In this document: piece after piece, positions 53,471 to 62,275 of the stretch
How positions within the stretch are numbered: position 1 is the stretch's first letter
Layout of the letters: each line of letters opens with the position of its first letter
Assembly: GCF_001644645.1 (NCBI RefSeq)
Contig: NZ_CP011390.1
Coordinates: forward strand, 5,535,501 to 5,599,500
Direction of reading: 5' to 3'
DNA from: Flavisolibacter tropicus
GTDB taxonomy: Bacteria > Bacteroidota > Bacteroidia > Chitinophagales > Chitinophagaceae
Length of the DNA: 64,000 bases
Notes under the pieces: generated by a model
What the model was told of the DNA's origin: nothing
Database searches by the model: none
What the model saw: only the letters and a program-made list of their open reading frames with translations
Program-made: the position numbers and the translations under genes

Positions 53471-54430
53471 TCAATTTCCAGATGCCTCCGGAACAATTAC
53501 TTCCTGTACCAGGTGGCCATTACGCAATAGCCCGATTTGAGCAGGAAGTCCGATGGTGTCTTCTGTTAAGTAGGTAAACAAGGAATCAATAGATGTAACC
53601 GGCTTGCCATTGAACAGCACAATGATATCGCCATAGTGTAGTTTGTTGTGGTTCAATTTATTCACCTTCACTACTTCAAACACATACACGCCGCTTGTGT
53701 TAGACAGTCGGTTTACTTCCCGCATGCGTGGCGTAAGGTTTACGGTTTGGCCAGCTACACCAATAATAGCGCGGTGCACTTTCCCCTTCATAATTAACTG
53801 GCCAGCAATAAGGGAAGCCAGGTTAGATGCTATAGCAAAACAAATACCCTGTGCTGATGAAATAATGGCTGTATTTACGCCAATAACATGACCTTGCGTA
53901 TTGAGCAAGGGGCCTCCTGAGTTTCCAGGATTTAAGGCCGCATCGGTTTGAATCACATCGTCAATAAGGCGACCATTACCGGCTCTAATACTCCGACCTA
54001 TAGCGCTGATAACGCCGGCTGTTACGGTTTGCTGTAAACCGTAGGGGTTGCCAATAGCAATGGCAATCTGGCCGGGCACTATTTGTTTGGAGTCTGCAAA
54101 AGCTAAAGAAGGAAAGTGGCGACCATCCACTTTTAGAACGGCTATGTCGGTGGATGGATCAGAACCTTTAAGCTCAGCCTGTAGCGTAGTGCCATCATCC
54201 AGCGTAACAAATAAGGCTTGGGCATCTGCACAAACATGGTGGTTGCTGATGATGTAGCCATCGGATGAGATCAAAAAACCTGAACCCGTAGCTTCTTGCC
54301 CAGGATGACCATTGGTAGATTTCTGATTGCGTATATGAACAACAGCTGGCGACATAGAACGATACACCGAACTGACGGTATCGGAATAGGCATCTAATAG
54401 CTGAACATCTTGTTGAGTAAACTGTATCAT
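53471..54430 (-). CDS. HtrA/DegP-like S1C serine protease with PDZ domain
   Basis: This has 319 residues from ATG 54430 (MIQFTQQDV). The trypsin-like catalytic triad is H65 (ISNHHV), D95 (STDIAVL) and S171 (NPGNSGGPL). A C-terminal PDZ domain (about 225-315) includes HYGDIIVLFNGKPVTSIDSL. The ATG product has no signal peptide. In the same frame upstream, between TGA 54475 and the ATG, lies a hydrophobic run (LGIGTLLGLLVF) that could form an anchor if translation begins at TTG 54439 or another non-ATG codon. Quality-control protease function in the periplasm is expected if it is exported. Confidence 0.85.
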   Translation of the reverse strand: MIQFTQQDVQLLDAYSDTVSSVYRSMSPAVVHIRNQKSTNGHPGQEATGSGFLISSDGYIISNHHVCADAQALFVTLDDGTTLQAELKGSDPSTDIAVLKVDGRHFPSLAFADSKQIVPGQIAIAIGNPYGLQQTVTAGVISAIGRSIRAGNGRLIDDVIQTDAALNPGNSGGPLLNTQGHVIGVNTAIISSAQGICFAIASNLASLIAGQLIMKGKVHRAIIGVAGQTVNLTPRMREVNRLSNTSGVYVFEVVKVNKLNHNKLHYGDIIVLFNGKPVTSIDSLFTYLTEDTIGLPAQIGLLRNGHLVQEVIVPEASGN

Positions 54431-54873
54431 GAATACCAATAACCCAAGCAGTGTACCAATGCCTAAAGTCTGTCAAAACGACTGTAGTAAAGAGTGTACA
54501 AGTCCCTCTTTATCTCTTTCCCCTTCTTTATCCTCTTAGCTAACAAGAATTGATGAGTTGCTTAAACTGCGTAGATGACGGTTTGTTAGTCATTGAAAAG
54601 TGCTGTTGAATTCTTAAAGACCAAGGCAATACAATCTCTTCAGTGTTTGAACAGCGCATATGCGAGTGGTCTATAAAAGTTTCCCTTTTCTCCTGTAGTA
54701 TGTAATTCGTATCATTTTTTCTAGCTTTGTTGTTACTGCCATTACAATCTCCCTTTAAAAACAGCATAACCGTCCTTTTGATGTATCAGGAATGAATAGT
54801 ATAATCAGCTATTCTGCTTGATAGCATGTACTCTCCTTTTTATTCAGAATAGGTTCGTTAAACAGCACTTTAT
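54431..54873. other. Divergent intergenic region before the COX I gene
   Basis: This 443-bp region separates the divergent protease and cytochrome oxidase genes. A 75-codon minus-strand frame at 54540-54767 is the only long frame and has no recognisable similarity or neighbour link. A pyrimidine-rich tract lies at 54500-54540. Confidence 0.4.
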
Positions 54874-56718
54874 ATGGAACATCAAGAGCATCATTCTGAT
54901 CAGCCCCATCCAGTCAGTTCGCCACATGTAACGCATGAAGGTTATCATGTGGAGCATGATGGTAATGGGCATGGCCATTACCATCCTAAAGAGACTTTTA
55001 TTACCAAATATGTTTTTAGTCAGGATCACAAGGTGATTGCCAAGCAATTCCTGATTACCGGTATGCTTTGGGCCATCGTTGGATCGTTTATGTCTGTTTT
55101 ATTCCGTTTGCAATTGGCGTATCCAGATCAAACCTTTCCCATCCTAGAAACCTTTTTAGGCCATTGGGCAAAAGGTGGCCAAATTCAACCAGAGTTTTAT
55201 TATGGCTTGATCACTATGCATGGAACCATCCTTGTATTCTTTGTATTGACGGGGGGATTGAGTGGAACCTTTGCCAACTTTTTGATTCCCCTACAAATAG
55301 GGGCAAGAGATATGGCTTCGCCACTCTTGAATATGCTTTCCTATTGGTTTTTCTTCTTGGCTAGCGTAGTATTATTTTCTTCTCTGCTAATAAGCACAGG
55401 ACCGGCTAGTGGTGGTTGGACTTCCTATCCTCCATTAAGTGCCTTAGGACAAGCAAATGAGGGATCTAAAGTTGGTCAGGACCTGTGGATCATTTCCATG
55501 GCACTTTTCATTGTATCACAATTACTAGGAGGTTTGAACTATGTATCTACCATTTTGAATCTTCGTACAAAGGGGATGACCATGACCCGGTTGCCATTAA
55601 CCATCTGGGCCTTGTTCTTTACAGCTGTATTAGGTATTCTATCATTCCCTGTTTTGCTGTCGGGAGCATTGTTGCTCCTGGCTGACCGTCATTTGGGCAC
55701 CAGCTTCTATCTGAGTGATATCGTTGTAGCTGGTCAAGTGTTGCCCAACGAGGGGGGGAGCCCAATACTTTACCAACACCTGTTTTGGTTCCTGGGTCAC
55801 CCTGAGGTATATATTATCATCTTACCAGCAATGGGTCTGGTGAGTGAGGTAATGAGTGTGAATGCTCGTAAGCCGATCTTTGGTTACATGGCCATGGTGG
55901 GATCATTATTTGCCATTACTATACTTGCTTTTTTAGTATGGGCACACCACATGTTCGTGTCTGGTATGAATCCATTCTTAGGCGCCTTCTTTGTACTGTT
56001 AACCTTGTTGATTGCTATTCCTTCCGCGATTAAAGTATTTAACTGGTTAACAACGCTGTGGCGGGGTAACATACACTTTACGCCAGCCATGTTATTTGCT
56101 ATTGGTTTTGTGAGCATGTTTATCTCTGGTGGTTTAACGGGTATTTGGTTAGGTAACTCTACAATAGATATGCATGTTACGGATACTTATTTTGTGGTGG
56201 CTCACTTCCATATTGTAATGGGGGTATCTGCCTTCTTTGGCATGTTTGCCGGTATCTATCATTGGTTCCCTAAAATGTATGGCCGCTATATGAATCATAC
56301 CCTAGGTTATATTCACTTCTGGGGTACTATGACCTGTGCCTACCTGATTTTCTGGCCTATGCACTATCAAGGTTTGGCCAATGTCCCTCGTCGTTATTAT
56401 GACTTCCGTTTGTGGAGCTCATTTAATCAATTTGACGATCTGAATAAGTTCATCACCTTTGCTACTATAACAGCATTCGTATTACAATTGTTGTTCGTGT
56501 TCAATTTCTTTTATTCCATTTTCAAAGGAAGAAAGTTGCGCACATTAAATCCATGGAATGCTAATACGCTGGAATGGACAACCCCCATTCGGCCTGGACA
56601 TGGCAACTGGCCAGGAGAAATTCCTGAAGTTCACCGATGGGCCTATGACTATGGTAAAGATGGCAGAGATCATATACCACAAACGGAGCCCGTGAATCCG
56701 GATGAGACACAGCATTGA
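54874..56718 (+). CDS. ctaD: Cytochrome c oxidase subunit I (heme-copper oxidase)
   Basis: This is the catalytic subunit of an aa3-type oxidase, reducing oxygen to water and pumping protons. It has 614 residues with about twelve helices. Ligands are complete: H116 (LITMHGT) and H446 for the low-spin heme; H309, H358 and H359 for CuB, with the crosslinked Tyr Y313 in HPEVY; and H444 for heme a3 in AHFHIVMG. The first 40 residues are unusual: about a dozen His in EHHSDQPHPVSSPHVTHEG and the following residues, a possible metal-binding tail. Subunit III follows directly, while subunit II and assembly genes are absent nearby. Confidence 0.93.
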   Translation: MEHQEHHSDQPHPVSSPHVTHEGYHVEHDGNGHGHYHPKETFITKYVFSQDHKVIAKQFLITGMLWAIVGSFMSVLFRLQLAYPDQTFPILETFLGHWAKGGQIQPEFYYGLITMHGTILVFFVLTGGLSGTFANFLIPLQIGARDMASPLLNMLSYWFFFLASVVLFSSLLISTGPASGGWTSYPPLSALGQANEGSKVGQDLWIISMALFIVSQLLGGLNYVSTILNLRTKGMTMTRLPLTIWALFFTAVLGILSFPVLLSGALLLLADRHLGTSFYLSDIVVAGQVLPNEGGSPILYQHLFWFLGHPEVYIIILPAMGLVSEVMSVNARKPIFGYMAMVGSLFAITILAFLVWAHHMFVSGMNPFLGAFFVLLTLLIAIPSAIKVFNWLTTLWRGNIHFTPAMLFAIGFVSMFISGGLTGIWLGNSTIDMHVTDTYFVVAHFHIVMGVSAFFGMFAGIYHWFPKMYGRYMNHTLGYIHFWGTMTCAYLIFWPMHYQGLANVPRRYYDFRLWSSFNQFDDLNKFITFATITAFVLQLLFVFNFFYSIFKGRKLRTLNPWNANTLEWTTPIRPGHGNWPGEIPEVHRWAYDYGKDGRDHIPQTEPVNPDETQH

Positions 56719-56744
56719 TCTTCCACCATGCAAATAGGTTTTGT

Positions 56745-57350
56745 ATGCGCCTGATAAAAGTTTCTGAGGACTTAAATAAGCATCAACCCAAACGAACCAA
56801 TACAGAAACAGTAGCCTTGCTCTTGATGGGTACTTTATTGCTTCTTTTTATACCTTTTATTATTGAGCTGGCCCTCACTAAATCTGTAGCAAAGAATGGT
56901 GCTGTTTTTTATGTGCCGGGCGAATTTGGGTTAAGCACTATGGCAGTATTGGCCAGTACCTGGGGTTATTCTTATGCACAACGATCTAAAGAAAACGACA
57001 AGCCACTTAATTTGAAATATGCACTACTGGCAGTACTTCTTTTGGGACTGTTATTTTCTGGTTTGCAGCTATTAGGCTGGCAGCACATTTTTAATAAGGA
57101 TATGAAGGCGCATAATATGCATATCCTGATGGTAGTTGTAGCGGTGCATGGCATTCATTTTTTAATTGCCCTGGGGCTTGTTACCGCACTATTGATAAAA
57201 ATAATAAGGATCAAAACGGCGGCCGATACTTACATCTATTTTTTAAATCCCCGGCATCAACTCTTTTTTAAAACCACAGGCCAGTACTGGGACTTCTTAG
57301 GTTTTCTGTGGGTAGGGTTGTATATTATTATGCTGTTAAAAACAGTATGA
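56745..57350 (+). CDS. Cytochrome c oxidase subunit III family protein
   Basis: This is a heme-copper oxidase subunit III homologue, 201 residues from ATG 56745 (MRLIKVSEDL). Five helices are visible: about 24-45, 60-75, 92-112, 126-150 and 183-201. The conserved subunit III segment MHILMVVVAVHGIHFLIAL carries the family His and Gly, and QYWDFLGFLWVGLYIIM closes the protein with the YWxFxxxxW-type signature. It starts 26 bp after the subunit I stop, so the two genes are co-transcribed. Its short length is in the range of the five-helix subunit III type. Confidence 0.85.
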   Translation: MRLIKVSEDLNKHQPKRTNTETVALLLMGTLLLLFIPFIIELALTKSVAKNGAVFYVPGEFGLSTMAVLASTWGYSYAQRSKENDKPLNLKYALLAVLLLGLLFSGLQLLGWQHIFNKDMKAHNMHILMVVVAVHGIHFLIALGLVTALLIKIIRIKTAADTYIYFLNPRHQLFFKTTGQYWDFLGFLWVGLYIIMLLKTV

Positions 57351-57436
57351 TCTTATAGTAATAAACTGATCCTGTAATGGGCAAATGCATGATAACTTGA
57401 TTTGTGACAATTAGATCATTATCTAAAATAGAAAGA

Positions 57437-57778
57437 ATGGAATCTCCTCATCTCATGAATACGCTTTCAAATGTTATTCACAAGCTTCAGAAAAAAGGGC
57501 TGGGTAATGATTTTAAATGGAATCATAAAGGATTTACACTAGATGGAAAAAAGTATTATCAGCCGCACGAGCTCTCTATAATCAAGATCTATCGGTTTGA
57601 AGAATTCACAAATCCCGATGATCTCTGTGTGTTATACTTAATTGAGACCAATGACCATATGTATGGGTATATACTAGATACGTATGGTGTATACATGAAC
57701 CATACAGGTGATTTTAATAATGCACTGCGGCTTATTCCGGAACGCCAACACGATGACCAGCTGTTATTTGAACTTTGA
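57437..57778 (+). CDS. Conserved hypothetical small cytoplasmic protein
   Basis: This has 113 residues from ATG 57437 (MESPHLMNTLSNV); an ATG six codons later is also possible. It resembles a common Bacteroidota protein sometimes labelled phosphoribosylpyrophosphate synthetase, a label I think is wrong, because no PRPP-binding motif is seen and it is far too short. The pattern is a helical start (MNTLSNVIHKLQKKG) followed by a beta-rich core (IIKIYRFEEFTNPDDLCVLYLIE then GYILDTYGVYMNH). No function is known. Confidence 0.65.
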   Translation: MESPHLMNTLSNVIHKLQKKGLGNDFKWNHKGFTLDGKKYYQPHELSIIKIYRFEEFTNPDDLCVLYLIETNDHMYGYILDTYGVYMNHTGDFNNALRLIPERQHDDQLLFEL

Positions 57779-58129
57779 TGAAGGTAGAAGCAGGGCTTTA
57801 CCTAGCCTGCAGTTTAATAGTTATAAACAGTACGCATTTGTTTACTTAAGCAACTAGAACAATTCCCGGCAAAGAAGTAGGCTAATCGTTAAAATAAAAA
57901 AAATACTTCAGGTATTCTTGTAAAAGGTCTTCTTTTGCTTTTTTAAAATGGGTTGGCATCTGGGCTATTTCTGGATTCACCTTTAAGAAGAAGTGTACAA
58001 ACTGATGTCTGTTTGAGTGTTTTATGTCAAATTTTGAGGTTAAGGAGGATAGTGTGAAGGGTTTGAAACTCAAACAGATTGTTTATAAATTAGAAACAAT
58101 TATCTACTGAAATTATCAGAAACGCTGCT
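57779..58129. other. Intergenic region with a possible small minus-strand gene
   Basis: This 351-bp AT-rich region between a hypothetical gene and the GNAT-like gene contains the frame at 57882-58073. Nothing else is recognisable. Confidence 0.4.
57882..58073 (-). CDS. Possible small protein, unknown
   Basis: I do not recognise it. It has 63 residues, MSFKPFTLSSLTSKF at the start and HFFLKVNPEIAQMP followed by FKKAKEDLLQEYLKYFF at the end. The amino-acid composition is balanced and looks like a real fold (a helix at the C-terminus). The frame lies alone in an otherwise empty intergenic region, so it is not a shadow of another gene. No promoter or terminator supports it. Confidence 0.35.
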   Translation of the reverse strand: MSFKPFTLSSLTSKFDIKHSNRHQFVHFFLKVNPEIAQMPTHFKKAKEDLLQEYLKYFFYFND

Positions 58130-59263
58130 ATGACGATCTACGAAGTTTTGAATATAAAACTGGAAAAAGAATTTAGTGATTTGCCAAAGCACCTATATAA
58201 AAATGATCCTAACTGGATCAGCACTTTAGATAGTGATATAAAGTCTATTTTTGACTCTACTATAAATCCATTCTTCAAACACGGAAAATGCACCAGGTGG
58301 ATTTTAATGAATGATCAAAAGCAAACCATTGGCCGCATAGCAGCATTTATTGATTTTGAGAAAAATAAGGACGGGCAAATTCCTTATGGAGGAATGGGCT
58401 TTTTTGAGTGTATTGATGATGAACGCGCTAGCAATCTATTGCTTGATACGGCAAAAGAGTGGCTAAAAAAACATGGAATGCAAGCCATGTATGGTCCTAT
58501 CAACTTTGGTGAAAATGATAAGTTTTGGGGACTGCTTGTAGATGGGTTCCAGTCGCCAAGCTATGGAATGAACTATAATCCGCCTTATTACAAAGAGCTT
58601 TTAGAAAAGTATGGATTTAGCAAAGCATATGATCAATTAACAAATGTGCTAAATCCTAAAAAACCATTGCCAGAACGCTTTACGCGTATATCGGACTGGG
58701 TAAGGCATAAGAAGGATTATTCTTTTCAACATTTTAAGTCGGCGCAAAAAGAGAAGTTCTTTGCTGACTTTATCGAGATCTATAATGATGCATGGGATGG
58801 TTTTGAGAATTTTACTCCCATTGACTTGCCTACGATACGTGACTCTTTTCGGCAAATGAAGCCCATTATGGACGAGAAGATCATTTGGTTTGCCTACCAT
58901 AATAACGAGCCCATTGCTTTTGTTATTTGTATGCCTGACGTCAATCAGATCTTAAAGCATATAAAAGGGGATTTAAACCTGTTTAATAAGCTAAAGTTCC
59001 TTTGGGTAAAGAAGACAAAAACAATTGACCGGATAAGAATTACCGTAATGGGGTGCAAGAAAAAGTTTCAGAATCATGGTATCGAATCAGCTCTGATTCG
59101 CTGCCTGCAGGAGGAGGTTCTACCCCGACAAACGATTAACGAAGTGGAGCTAGCCTGGGTTGGTGATTTTAATTCAAAAATGCTTGCCATTCACAATGCT
59201 ACAGGTGCTGTAAAATCAAAAGTGCACCGCACCTACAAGTACTCATTTGATGAGAAGTTGTAG
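58130..59263 (+). CDS. GNAT-like N-acetyltransferase (YghO type)
   Basis: This has 377 residues. It resembles the YghO-type proteins of the GNAT clan. The first half contains KNDPNWISTLDSDIK (near 24-38) and PYGGMGFFECIDDERASNLL, then AMYGPINFGENDKFWGLLVDG near 119-139. The second half has ITVMGCKKKFQNHGIESALIR, an acetyl-CoA loop-like segment. Enzymatic activity is unproven in this group. It stands alone between intergenic regions, converging on a desaturase gene. Some databases label the group GTP cyclohydrolase; I see no support for that. Confidence 0.75.
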   Translation: MTIYEVLNIKLEKEFSDLPKHLYKNDPNWISTLDSDIKSIFDSTINPFFKHGKCTRWILMNDQKQTIGRIAAFIDFEKNKDGQIPYGGMGFFECIDDERASNLLLDTAKEWLKKHGMQAMYGPINFGENDKFWGLLVDGFQSPSYGMNYNPPYYKELLEKYGFSKAYDQLTNVLNPKKPLPERFTRISDWVRHKKDYSFQHFKSAQKEKFFADFIEIYNDAWDGFENFTPIDLPTIRDSFRQMKPIMDEKIIWFAYHNNEPIAFVICMPDVNQILKHIKGDLNLFNKLKFLWVKKTKTIDRIRITVMGCKKKFQNHGIESALIRCLQEEVLPRQTINEVELAWVGDFNSKMLAIHNATGAVKSKVHRTYKYSFDEKL

Positions 59264-59364
59264 CTGATGATAGTTGGCAGATGATGGATGATGGATGACA
59301 GATGAAAGCTGTTGGTTGACAGTTAGGTATAGCCATCTGTCCTCTGCCAATTCCCAACTCTGGC
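59264..59364. repeat. Convergent intergenic region with short repeats
   Basis: GATGATGGATGACAGATG (near 59281) and CATCTGTCCTCTGCC (near 59333) are imperfect reverse complements, and GATGGATGATGGATGACA is a short tandem repeat. It may terminate both convergent genes, but there is no T tract. Confidence 0.45.
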
Positions 59365-60495
59365 CTACATTGTTTCTTCAAAAATGGATTCCGAAACACG
59401 ATTCCTTTTTAGCAGCCTATAATGATTCTTTAGAGAGGTCTTTAAGGAATACTCCCGGTAAGGTAGTTGATACATCTGTGCGTAACGCTTCAGGCATTGG
59501 GTGATCTCTGGGTAATAGATATGATTCACATTGGGAAACAGGTGATGTGCCACATGATAGTTAAAGCACCCCATAAAGAAACGCGTGAAGAAGTTATCGT
59601 TAGTAATATCGTTTGTAGTAAGCATCATGTGGGTCATCCAACTATGCGGCAACTTATTCTGTTCATCGGGTAGTGGAAATTCGCTCTCTGTATTAGCATG
59701 TGGACTTAGTAATACCAACAGGGAAAAAATGCTGGCCGTAAACAACATAATGGCAAAAGCCGCTATACATTGCCACCACGTAATTTCTAAAACCAATTTG
59801 GGCAATACAATCAGGTAGAAGAAAAATACAGTCTTGAAAATAAAGAGCTTAACATACTCAATAGATGGTATGTCAATCAGTCTTCGCACCGTTCTTTTGC
59901 TGTTGAAAAAGTCTTTGAAATCACGCACCAGTAGCCAGTTTGCTAAATAAAAAGGGTAGAGGAGTGGCAGATAAATATGCTGATATCGATGGAAACTAGA
60001 ATAAGTGCCATCTGGGAAAACCCGGAATAGGTTGCTTTGTTCAATATCGGTGTCCCAACCATTTACATTGGGGTAATTATGATGAAAGCGTATATGGCGT
60101 TGCTTCCATATAAAGCTGTTCGCTCCTAACAGATCAAAGAAATAGAAATAGAGTTTGTTTAGCCAGTCTGTTTTGAAAATGGCACCATGCGCTGCGTCGT
60201 GAATGATATTAAGAAAGTTCATGACAATCAGTAACCCAAGAATAAAATAGCAGGTATAAAACACGAATGAATGATTTCCCCAGATCAAGGCAGCTGCATA
60301 TGTAATTATATACAAGAGTGGAAAAAGAATGGCTTTTAACCAGATTTCGCCTGCTCTTTTGAGACCCTGTTTAGTAATAATCGTTTTTACCTCTTCTCTT
60401 AATTGTCGAAAGATCTCTTTATCGGCAGTAGCTGGAAAACTTGGTTTTGATACGGTATTAAAATCCTTTTCTAGTGAAGTGGCTCGTACATCCAT
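59365..60495 (-). CDS. Membrane fatty acid desaturase family protein
   Basis: This is a di-iron, membrane-bound oxygenase that introduces a double bond or hydroxyl into a lipid acyl chain. It has 376 residues with the three His boxes: HDAAH (99-103), HIRFHH (134-139) and HVAHH near 312-316. Four or so hydrophobic segments lie between them. The N-terminus is charged (MDVRATSLEKDF). The length and box pattern match the acyl-lipid desaturase family (PF00487). It is monocistronic and converges on the GNAT-like gene. Confidence 0.88.
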   Translation of the reverse strand: MDVRATSLEKDFNTVSKPSFPATADKEIFRQLREEVKTIITKQGLKRAGEIWLKAILFPLLYIITYAAALIWGNHSFVFYTCYFILGLLIVMNFLNIIHDAAHGAIFKTDWLNKLYFYFFDLLGANSFIWKQRHIRFHHNYPNVNGWDTDIEQSNLFRVFPDGTYSSFHRYQHIYLPLLYPFYLANWLLVRDFKDFFNSKRTVRRLIDIPSIEYVKLFIFKTVFFFYLIVLPKLVLEITWWQCIAAFAIMLFTASIFSLLVLLSPHANTESEFPLPDEQNKLPHSWMTHMMLTTNDITNDNFFTRFFMGCFNYHVAHHLFPNVNHIYYPEITQCLKRYAQMYQLPYREYSLKTSLKNHYRLLKRNRVSESIFEETM

Positions 60496-60941
60496 AACAC
60501 TATGTTTTTTAAAACCTACTCAAAATTAAATCCTGAAAATCGATGGAGCAAGCCCATCATGCCAATGTATTCAGCCCATTTTTTAAAAGCCGACGTTAGT
60601 TAAACGCCCATTTAAGCTTTTAGTTTCTGTTTTCCATAGCTCCTGAGAGGAAGAAGTGCCACGGTTGCAAAGTGTTTTAAAAGCCAATAAAGGCAGCTGA
60701 TAACCGTGGCACTTCTCCATAACACTAAAATTTTAAACAGGCTCTAAATTGACTTTTTCAAAGGCCATGAAAAGTCATAGTGTATAGGTGGAAGAAAATG
60801 GGGCCCCTGAAAAATATTTTTTAAAAAGTCCCGGTTTCCTGATGATATTTTTTTAGGTCAGCTATTAACGAATAGAACGGGTTAAATATCCGGTTCAAGA
60901 AAATCAAATCGTTCGCTGATTCTAAATCAAAATCATTTAAG
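60496..60941. other. Divergent intergenic region with long hairpin
   Basis: This 446-bp region lies between divergent genes. It has no gene. The main structure is the 15-bp inverted repeat at 60652-60716. The remainder is AT-rich and likely contains both promoters. Confidence 0.5.
60652..60716. repeat. 15-bp perfect inverted repeat with 35-bp interior
   Basis: AGAAGTGCCACGGTT (60652-60666) pairs perfectly with 60702-60716. A hairpin of this size with no T tract and no ORF could be a regulatory RNA element, a protein-binding site or a mobile palindromic element remnant. Confidence 0.75.
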
Positions 60942-62126
60942 ATGAAGAAACTCTTTTTTTTATTCGCCTGCGTCCTGGTTGCCAGTAATGTATTTGCAGA
61001 GGGTATTCGCTTTGTAGAGAACAAAAAGTGGAAGGAAATACTTGCCCAAGCTAAAAGGGAAAATAAACTCATATTCTTGGATGCTTATGCCAGTTGGTGT
61101 GGTCCATGCAAGTATATGCAGCAGAAGGTTTTTACTTCAGTATCTGCTGGAAGCTATTTTAATTCCAAGTTTATCAATGTAAAAATGGATATGGAAGAAG
61201 GAGAGGGTGTCCAATTGTCAGAAGAATTGAATATCACAGCCTATCCAACCCTATTTTTTGTCAATGGTAATGGAGATGTGGTTCATAAATATGTTGGAGC
61301 ATTGGATGTTGAGAATTTTGTAGAATTAGGTAAAACAGCCAGTAATCCTGAAACACAATATTTCACCTTAAAGAATAAAGCGGCAGGAGGTAAACTTACA
61401 CCTAAGGCCTTTCATGAGTGGGTTGAGAAGGCCGATGATATGGAAGATGAAGATGTAGACAGCCTGGTTACCAATTATTTAAAAGTAACAACCTATCCGC
61501 TTGTAGAAAAAGAAATGTTGCACATAATGCTCGAACATGCGCCTTCATTAACGATAAATCAGCTAGACATTTTACAAGCCAACCGGCGCAAAGCCCAGGA
61601 GCTTTTAGGTGTGACCAAAGAAGATTTTGAAAAAAGTTTCCTGCGTCAGGTAAGGGCTACTGCGCTTGTTCAATCATGGAAAAACGAAGAAATTGATTTC
61701 GCTGTTTTTAAAGGCTTAATTACGCAATACTTCCCCGAAAAAGTAGCGTTGGAGCATCAGAAAATGAAAGTAAAGTATTACTTCTATAAGGAAGAATCGG
61801 AGAAAGGACTACAGGAATTATTAGCTTGTTTAAAAACAACTTCTTTACGTCTTTCCGCATCAGAATTAGGTGATTTGATCTTCGCTTATTCAGATAAGAT
61901 AGCTAAAAGTAATTATGCCAATGAGTTTATAAAGCAAGTTGAGCAATTTACGCTACTGCCTGAAGACATAAATAAGACCTATTTTAAAGATTGTGCGTTA
62001 CTTATAATTTATTACAGATTGAACAATAAGGAAAAAGTGGCAACACTTTCGGCTAAGATACTGGCCAATGAAAATACCCCGGAAAACTTGAGAGAATCCG
62101 TATCCTCTTTGAGTAAAGACAAATAA
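60942..62126 (+). CDS. Thioredoxin-fold protein with long C-terminal helical domain
   Basis: This is an exported thioredoxin-like protein of 394 residues. The signal peptide is 1-19 (ending SNVFAE). The thioredoxin fold lies at about 25-145 with the redox motif WCGPC at 52-56 and the cis-Pro in ITAYPTLFFV. The remaining 250 residues are helical and may hold partner proteins, as in other Bacteroidota thioredoxin fusions. It probably reduces or isomerises disulphides in the periplasm. It is followed 149 bp downstream by the PDZ protease. Confidence 0.85.
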   Translation: MKKLFFLFACVLVASNVFAEGIRFVENKKWKEILAQAKRENKLIFLDAYASWCGPCKYMQQKVFTSVSAGSYFNSKFINVKMDMEEGEGVQLSEELNITAYPTLFFVNGNGDVVHKYVGALDVENFVELGKTASNPETQYFTLKNKAAGGKLTPKAFHEWVEKADDMEDEDVDSLVTNYLKVTTYPLVEKEMLHIMLEHAPSLTINQLDILQANRRKAQELLGVTKEDFEKSFLRQVRATALVQSWKNEEIDFAVFKGLITQYFPEKVALEHQKMKVKYYFYKEESEKGLQELLACLKTTSLRLSASELGDLIFAYSDKIAKSNYANEFIKQVEQFTLLPEDINKTYFKDCALLIIYYRLNNKEKVATLSAKILANENTPENLRESVSSLSKDK

Positions 62127-62275
62127 ATAATATCCTGGAAAGGCATCCATTTTCATATGTTGTTGGTTGTGAGCAAATTGGCTGAAGATGCCTATTCTAG
62201 TGAATTTTGTTGCGAAAAAGTAGGTCTGGAAAGCTATATCTTTGTTTTAATTGTTAATATTTGAAACGAGTCCCA

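Noticed and set aside
54540..54767. 75-codon minus-strand frame upstream of the protease gene
   Set aside because: No recognisable similarity, no promoter or terminator, and composition is not distinctive.
57437..57778. Label as phosphoribosylpyrophosphate synthetase
   Set aside because: The protein is about 113 residues and lacks the PRPP-binding loop; the label seen for similar proteins appears to be wrong.
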